Of a stretch of DNA of 64,000 bases, positions 58,236 through 64,000 are shown piece by piece. Under the pieces are notes generated by a model. It made no database searches, was not told where the DNA came from, and worked only from the letters and a program-made list of their open reading frames with translations. The stretch covers positions 1 to 64,000 of the forward strand of contig BDDD01005648.1 of assembly GCA_001972305.1 (NCBI GenBank). The letters are read 5' to 3'. The position numbers were made by a program, and so were the translations under genes. The DNA is from Cephalotus follicularis (taxonomy: Eukaryota; Streptophyta; Magnoliopsida; Oxalidales; Cephalotaceae). Position 1 is the stretch's first letter; each line of letters starts with the position of its first letter.

Positions 58236-60449
58236 AATCAAAAATTACATATTTTTAATGTTAAAACAATAGTCTCATTATTAGAGACAATCAATTACAA
58301 TTAATTGTCGCTTGATGCAAGCATTTGGTATGTTAATACCCAATCGAAAACACTAGTTATAAAAGTGTTTATAAATATAAAATAAGTATTTATAGAAAAT
58401 ACCATTTTGATGCACTTGTATCAAAATAAATTCTTTAATTTCTTATATTTGAACATTCAATATTTATTCACACTTGTCCATTCGACAATAAATTATCAAT
58501 CATTTAATTAGTCAATAACAAATCACTTAGCAGAAGAAATGTATAACTCGTTCGTAATAAGGATGATAATCCGTGAAAAAGCCTATCAAAATCCATTTTA
58601 AGGATAAAAAGCAAGTTCTAAATAACTGCAGGTCTAAAATTTTTCTTAAGCGGCAATGTCACTCTAAGCGTCAGTACTTAGCAAAGCGATGATACTTAAC
58701 AGTTAACCGTCAATGATTAAGCTATTAGGAATTGTATAAATACACACGAAGCGGTGACGCTCTGCAACAACCACTTCCAATTTCCAGAAATTCAACACTA
58801 ATTCAATTCAAGCAGAAAACTTAACAATTATATATATATGCTTGGTATGGCAAAATAACATGCATGAATATTCAAATAACATTCAGAATCCCCTACCTCG
58901 AATGATGACTTTGAAGAAGAAGATGGGACTTGAATCTTTGGTGATGAACTCAAAACCAAAACGTGCAGGTACTGGTCCTCAAATCCTCTTCTCCAATCCA
59001 GCTCCCAGGTGGTTTAATATCAACATGCTCTTAAGGACTTTTCAATTTGACATTTACCACTTTAATCTACCATGCTAATCTACTAGCGAGACTCCCATAT
59101 TCAAAATGAAGCCTTCACGTTTAGCACTTCAATTCAGCTTCCAGGTAACCCGAAAAACAGCATGCAATCACATCAATAACTCCTTGATGACATGCAAAAC
59201 CCAAAACAGTAAGTACTTCTTCACTATGGTTGTTAAAAGTAATGATAATGAGAGTAAGATGTTTTGTTTTTCGGTGCTCCCGTAGAGAACATGAGAATTG
59301 AATTGTTTAAATGTGGGATTAGTGGCAACTAAATGACAAGAGGGTTGCTGATTCATGATAAAGAATTCGGTGGCTTGACATGTATGTGCTAGGTGTTTAA
59401 CATGTAAGTAGTGATAAAATGGAGTGTAGAGTAATGGTCTTTCGCTAAAATTGTAGATTTTGAAGCATGAATTAGTTAGTTACTGGTTTGCTTTAAATGC
59501 TATATGTGTCGTTAAAACAAAAAGGATGGCATTTGGTATTATAGGTGGTAAGTATTTTCGGTAGAATACAGGTATTAAGTTAATAGGTAATGGTAGCTAT
59601 AAAGTGGCAAAGGGTGAAATACTTATATCAAACAATAATGGAATAGTGAAACTTTACAATGAAAAGATGGCAACAATTTATAAAAGGTGTCTTCGGTGGC
59701 AAATAAAATATGTGGACAAATATGCAGGTGGTAATGCAGTGTGAAGTGACAATGTTAGGTGTTTAACATGTGGAGAGTATAATGACCAGTGACTTTATCA
59801 ATTATAGCCATGGCAACAAAAACTATGACTTGGTTTTATATTTGAATTGGTGTTAAACATATTATGGACGATGGCAAGGTGAAATCTAGAATAATGGCCT
59901 TTTTGCTGAGTATATAAGAATATGTGTCAAATGAATATGGGGTGGCGGCTATCACATAGAAGAGGTGTCAATTGTTAAGATTAGGTGGCATACTAAGCTT
60001 AAGTGATGGCAATCAGAAAGTTTGATGCTGGATAAGGAATCAATTGATGGCAATAATAGATATGAGATGTCAACAAAATATAGAGTGGTGAAATTGGAAA
60101 ACGGTGGACTTGGCTCTATGGATGGTTATCTATTGAAGAGAATAGGTAGTAATGTTACTGGACATTATCAATTTAGCGATGGTTTCATATAACACACGAT
60201 CAAAAATGTATGATTGAATTAATTATGTAAGAAGCATAATTAATTAAGAGTATATGTTAAGAAGATATATAGAAATTGGCATTATGTAATATCACTTCGA
60301 AAATAATACAGGAGCATTCTCACACTTTCTTTCTTTCTTTCTTTCTTTTTTTTCTATTTTCGGTTTGAAATTCAGGAATAAAAAACACACAATAGTTTAA
60401 TGTATATTGATATTAAAGATAATCATTATAAATTAAATTATGAAAATTC
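58236..60449. other. AT-rich intergenic sequence
   Basis: No gene is recognised. The part 58640-58760 holds a few GCGTCAGT, GCGATGAT and CGTCAATG words reminiscent of the LTR arrays. The part 59520-60190 is C-poor and rich in TGGCAA and GGTGG words. A (CTTT)n tract lies at about 60325-60353. Short ORFs look random. Confidence 0.45.
60325..60353. repeat. (CTTT)n microsatellite
   Basis: About five to six CTTT units followed by a T run. Confidence 0.9.
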
Positions 60450-60965
60450 AGGATGTTATACAAACCAGGTCGCTTAAGCTTTAGCCCCCATGGAGACACT
60501 TATATCAAAGCGCTCAGTCAACGAGACTTGATCTTTGCGAGTTCTTATGTGTTTATAGACCAAGATTTTAGGTCTGGTCTAACAAGTTCTTATGGGTTTG
60601 CAAACCAGTATTTTTTACTGGTATGATATTTTTTAGACCAGGTCGCCTGAGCTTTAACCCCCATGGTGGCACTTGTATCAAAACGCTCAGCCAACAACAC
60701 TTGATCTTTACGAGTTGTTATGTGTTCACATATCAAGATATGTTTTAGGTCTAGTTTGACAAGTTCTTATGGGTTTGCAGACCAACATTTGCTCCATTGG
60801 GAGTCTTTTAATAAGTTTGTATTAAAACTTGGAGAGCTATGGTACTGTATCAAGGGTCTACTCTACCATTGGGAGTCTTTGAATAAGCTTGTATTAAAGC
60901 TTTATTCTGCTTGAGACTGAGAGAGCTAGAATCCTGTATCAAGGTTCTGCTCTGATTGCTCCCTT
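60450..60965 (-). repeat. Inverted fragment of the Tat-element spacer, internally duplicated
   Basis: Words such as AAGTTCTTATGGGTTTGC, AGACCA and TTAGGTCT are the reverse complement of the pol-to-antisense-gene spacer of element 1 (GCAAACCTGTAAGAACTTG and neighbours, 12840-12920). Within the fragment a unit of about 180 bp is repeated (starting near 60463 and 60640: GACCAGGTCGC, CTTGATCTTTxCGAGTT). No LTR borders it. Confidence 0.6.
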
Positions 60966-60976
60966 GGGAGTATGTG

Positions 60977-61638
60977 TGTACACCCCAAAAATCCTATTAT
61001 AAAGGAATGGCATTTTGGGCTTGAAATGTTCCTATGGTACTAGGCCGAATTAATTTAAGGGAGAAAGGGAGAATTGGGTTGACTTCAGCCCACAATGTGA
61101 AGGAAACGGTAGCCAATGTCTAGAGAAATCTAGAACCTTCCATGTCGGCTATAAAAGAGAAAGTAGTGAGTGTGGGGACGGTTGTTGCATCATTCAGGGA
61201 AGGAGACAAGAACATGTCTTTGTCTAGAGAGTTCTTGTCTCTCCTTACTGCTCTCGTTATAATCTCGTCACTTCCAATCACGAGAGAACCATGGAGAGAG
61301 CGACCCGAGGAAGCGAAAGGACAAATAGTGAAGGAAGGAAATTGACTTGAAGGCAGGAGAGCATTTGCTCATGCTTTACCGAGCAAAGGAAAGTGTAGAT
61401 AGAGACTCGACCGTGTCGAGGAAGGTTCTACTACCTACTCAGTACCTGCATTTTATTGTCATAAATGTTATGCAATGTTTCTGTAATTGGTTAGACTTAG
61501 TGTACTGAATGAATGTCGAATGGTAAGGTTGAATGTATACAATCGTCATCTGAAAATTGACGAATCCTGGAACTAAGTGATTACATATTGTGACTGAGAT
61601 TGTAGAAGGTGCTTGAGTGACTGTTTCCTGTTGGGAAC
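60977..61638. other. Possible LTR-like sequence with a TATA box
   Basis: It starts TGTACACCCCAAAAATCC, similar to the TGTAAxxCCCC starts of the long LTRs, and has a TATAAAAG box near 61148. The end is not identified, and a short ORF at 61142-61345 is probably chance. Assignment is weak. Confidence 0.3.
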
Positions 61639-62297
61639 TGGCTCAAATGTCGCGGAAAAACAATATCAATTCAGACTTTAGGGTTTAGGGCTGATTAATT
61701 TTAAATTTCATCCAATTAATTAATCCCCAAGCAATGGGATGCCCTAATCTAAGTTCGAATTATCCCAATGAGTGTCAAGGAACCCTAATTGAACAACCAA
61801 TCAAACCGAAAACCAAGCATAGGGCGAAACGGGTCGAAACGCTAGCGTTGCCGTAAACCCTAGAAATGGACTCTAAGAAAGGCTCACAAGGAAACACACA
61901 AAACCCTAGCCAAAAGTCCAATCAACCCAAATCCAAGCATCCCTAACCCTAAGGGATGACAAGTAAACCACCAAGAGGGCAAGGGGTTCGGCAAAGGTTC
62001 TCTAACCCAAGCAATAACCCGCTGCCACGGCCACAAGAACAAGAAGAGAAACGATTCTTACCAAGGTGAAGACTCCTTCCTTCAAGTCAAGCTCCCTCTA
62101 CCCTTTAGATCCAAGAAATCCAAGCTCTTCCTTAAGCCACGAAGAAGGAAGATCTAGGATGCAAGCCAAGTGTTTATCCTATACTAAATCACTCTAGGTA
62201 AAGATAAGATGCAATGTACAAGTTATCTCCACCTATAATGAGCTTTGAGTGGTGAAAGGAGGGTTGAAAATGGCTACAAAATGAACCAGATGTTTTA

Positions 62298-62745
62298 GGC
62301 GTCAACGCGTAGGTGATGGCGTCGACGCGTATGATCGCAGTAGGAAGAAGAGAGACGGCAGGGAAGAAGAGAGAGAGAGAGAGAGAGAGAAAGAGAAGTG
62401 TGTTCAGCAAGCTTTGATCTCTTGTCATAAGCTATTTATAGTGTCTGATTTCTCTCTCCTACTTTATCCCAAAAGTCACATCAACTTCTCTCAAGTCAGT
62501 TGACATGCCGTGTGTCAGCTAGGATGGTGTCAATGCCATGCGTCTCATCTTATATACGCATCAACGCCAACGATAAGATGAAACAGGCGCGTAGTCTCTT
62601 TTGTCTTAGCGTCAACGCATAAAATATTATAGCGTCAACGCGTAAGTCACTGGTTTTTAAAACATCAACGCATTCTCTCCATAGCGTTAACGCCCAACAA
62701 TTCAACTAGGCAAGGCGTCGACGCATGCTCTCCATGGCGTCGACG
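62298..62745. repeat. Array of GCGTCGACGC / GCGTCAACGC words
   Basis: Ten words are centred near 62303, 62323, 62531, 62562, 62613, 62636, 62666, 62688, 62719 and 62741. Steps include 20, 23, 30, 22, 31 and 22 bp. Three cores are TCGA, six TCAA and one TTAA. Confidence 0.8.
62366..62396. repeat. (GA)n microsatellite
   Basis: About twelve GA units with one interruption, on the plus strand. Confidence 0.92.
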
Positions 62746-64000
62746 CCGAAGACAAAGATGGGACAATCTCTTCTATTTTCAAAACCCTTCGCATGTAATA
62801 TTTCATCGTGGCATTGCATGGACCTAAATCCATCAAATGAAATACTCACTAGCAAAGCAACATCTTCCCTGATGGTGTCCTTTCACTAGATGATATGTGT
62901 CCGATCACATATAAACCTGTTCAAAGTCAGGCAGGGCTCGAAAGCCTATTGATCTCCGGTATGATGATAAATTTATAGTACACCCCGATATCTGGTACGA
63001 CCATTATAATAGTCATTGACTATCAAAACAGCCTCGGTGTGAGCTTCAGTCACCCATCGGATTCGTGTATTACCACGTCTATCCATCATAGTCCAAATAG
63101 CCAGTCGCTCTAGCCAGTCATTGGCATATGTGTCATGTTTCCCTCGTCATACTTTGCTCCAATCACATCCTAGGGTTTGGATGAATGTCACCCCTAGTGT
63201 TGCTGTGATAACTATGAATCTATGATCGCACTGAGACTATAGACCTCTCACAGGAACCTATCGTTCTCAGTCCACCTATGCCTGATCAAGACTTTTAAGT
63301 CTACAACGTACATAGATAAATAGAGTCAATCACCCTCAGCCCAGGTGTGACGATCCCCTATTGCGCACTCGCCCATGTATCTTAATGTAGCTCCTACAAG
63401 ACCCAAAGACAACCCTTTTGCCAGCACGTGACTAGTGCTGGGGAAGGCAGAAATCAAAGTCAAGCAGTCACCATACAATGCATGACAGTCGCTCAGGTCA
63501 AAGGAGACAACGCAGGCTATAGACATACTAGTCACCATAGACTATACACTACCGAGACCATAGGAATCCTATTGACATTGGGTATTGACTATCCAAATAG
63601 GTTTCCCATTGGTGGGTCTATTCAGTATCACGCTATCTAGAATACACCTCACATTCAGCTTTAGGGATAAACCCAAATGGCTACGAGATAACCATTCTCC
63701 ACTGCTAACCCAGGAGCAAGCTTAACGTGACAAGTCTTCGCGGTTCATCAATGGCCCAAAGAAAGTGAACATATGACTTGGAACAATTTGTCACGGGGAG
63801 TAAGGATCTCATTCTCATAGCCCTCTCAGCACGAGATCCAACCCCAATTGTATGACAGTGCGCTATATGACATACAGTTAAGCACGAATAACTATTCTGT
63901 TCCTTTTGGTTTGTTGGGATGAGCCACATAGCCTTGCCAATAAATTAATATGCACATGAAACATGAATGGAATTCAGAATTGTATAAATCAAGATTGTAT

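Larger units (their letters stand above)
61639..64000. other. LTR-like non-coding DNA running off the right edge
   Basis: Begins near TGTTGGGAACTGG. There is no coding signal over 2.3 kb. The sequence has the low-repeat, evenly composed character of a long retrotransposon LTR, and it includes an array of GCGTCAACGC words (62298-62745) and a GA microsatellite. Because the right end lies outside the window, no duplication can be tested. Confidence 0.4.

Noticed and set aside
61142..61345. 67-residue plus-strand ORF near a TATAAAAG box
   Set aside because: No signal peptide or recognisable domain and no conserved neighbours; more likely chance within LTR-like DNA.

Overview
This window looks like nuclear DNA of a flowering plant, probably a eudicot with a repeat-rich genome. 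The basis is an intronless P-class pentatricopeptide repeat (PPR) gene, plant-type Ty3/gypsy and Ty1/copia elements, a CACTA (En/Spm) transposon, a Mutator-like element (MULE) joined to a plant mobile domain, and AT-rich spacers. The species cannot be named from sequence alone. Only one convincing host gene is present: the minus-strand PPR gene at 3811-5241. Two or three possible spliced exons lie just downstream of it (2942-3687).

Almost everything else is mobile DNA, much of it nested. From left to right: (i) Tat-type gypsy element 1, 6002-16645, with target-site duplication (TSD) CATAT; (ii) a 5' copia fragment, 17981-19933; (iii) a CACTA element, 19934-31355, split by an LTR fragment (20136-22614) and by a solo LTR (26437-28290, TSD GTTGT); (iv) a decayed minus-strand MULE transposase plus plant mobile domain, 31356-38845, split by an unusually long 4.37-kb solo LTR (33070-37440, TSD ATATT); (v) a minus-strand solo LTR of the Tat family, 39280-39817; (vi) a minus-strand copia element, 41368-47414 (TSD TTAAT), split by a 1.1-kb solo LTR (44559-45668, TSD CATTA); (vii) Tat-type gypsy element 2, 47888-57307 (TSD ATTTC); (viii) a diverged solo LTR, 57783-58235; (ix) AT-rich spacer, an inverted piece of the Tat spacer (60450-60965), and LTR-like DNA that runs off the right edge.

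The two Tat elements carry gag and pol (protease, RT, RNase H, a second archaeal-type RNase H, integrase) on the plus strand. On the minus strand, between pol and the 3' LTR, each carries an extra gene. In element 2 this gene has three exons with phase-compatible introns and encodes a PF04195-like N-terminal domain, a Lys/Ala-rich linker and a coiled coil. Element 2 has the more similar LTRs (about 3% different by my count, against about 8% in element 1) yet lacks integrase, so it was probably moved in trans.

The least explained signal is a set of near-palindromic 10-12 bp words with a TCGA core (CAGTCGRCTG, AGCGTCGACGCT, GACATCGATGTC), often spaced 20-22 bp apart. They occur inside LTRs of at least two and probably three unrelated families in this window. 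Words are alike within an array and differ between arrays, and off-consensus copies are mostly TTGA or TCAA, as expected from CpG deamination. I know of no description of this pattern; it could be a regulatory or silencing-related site array.
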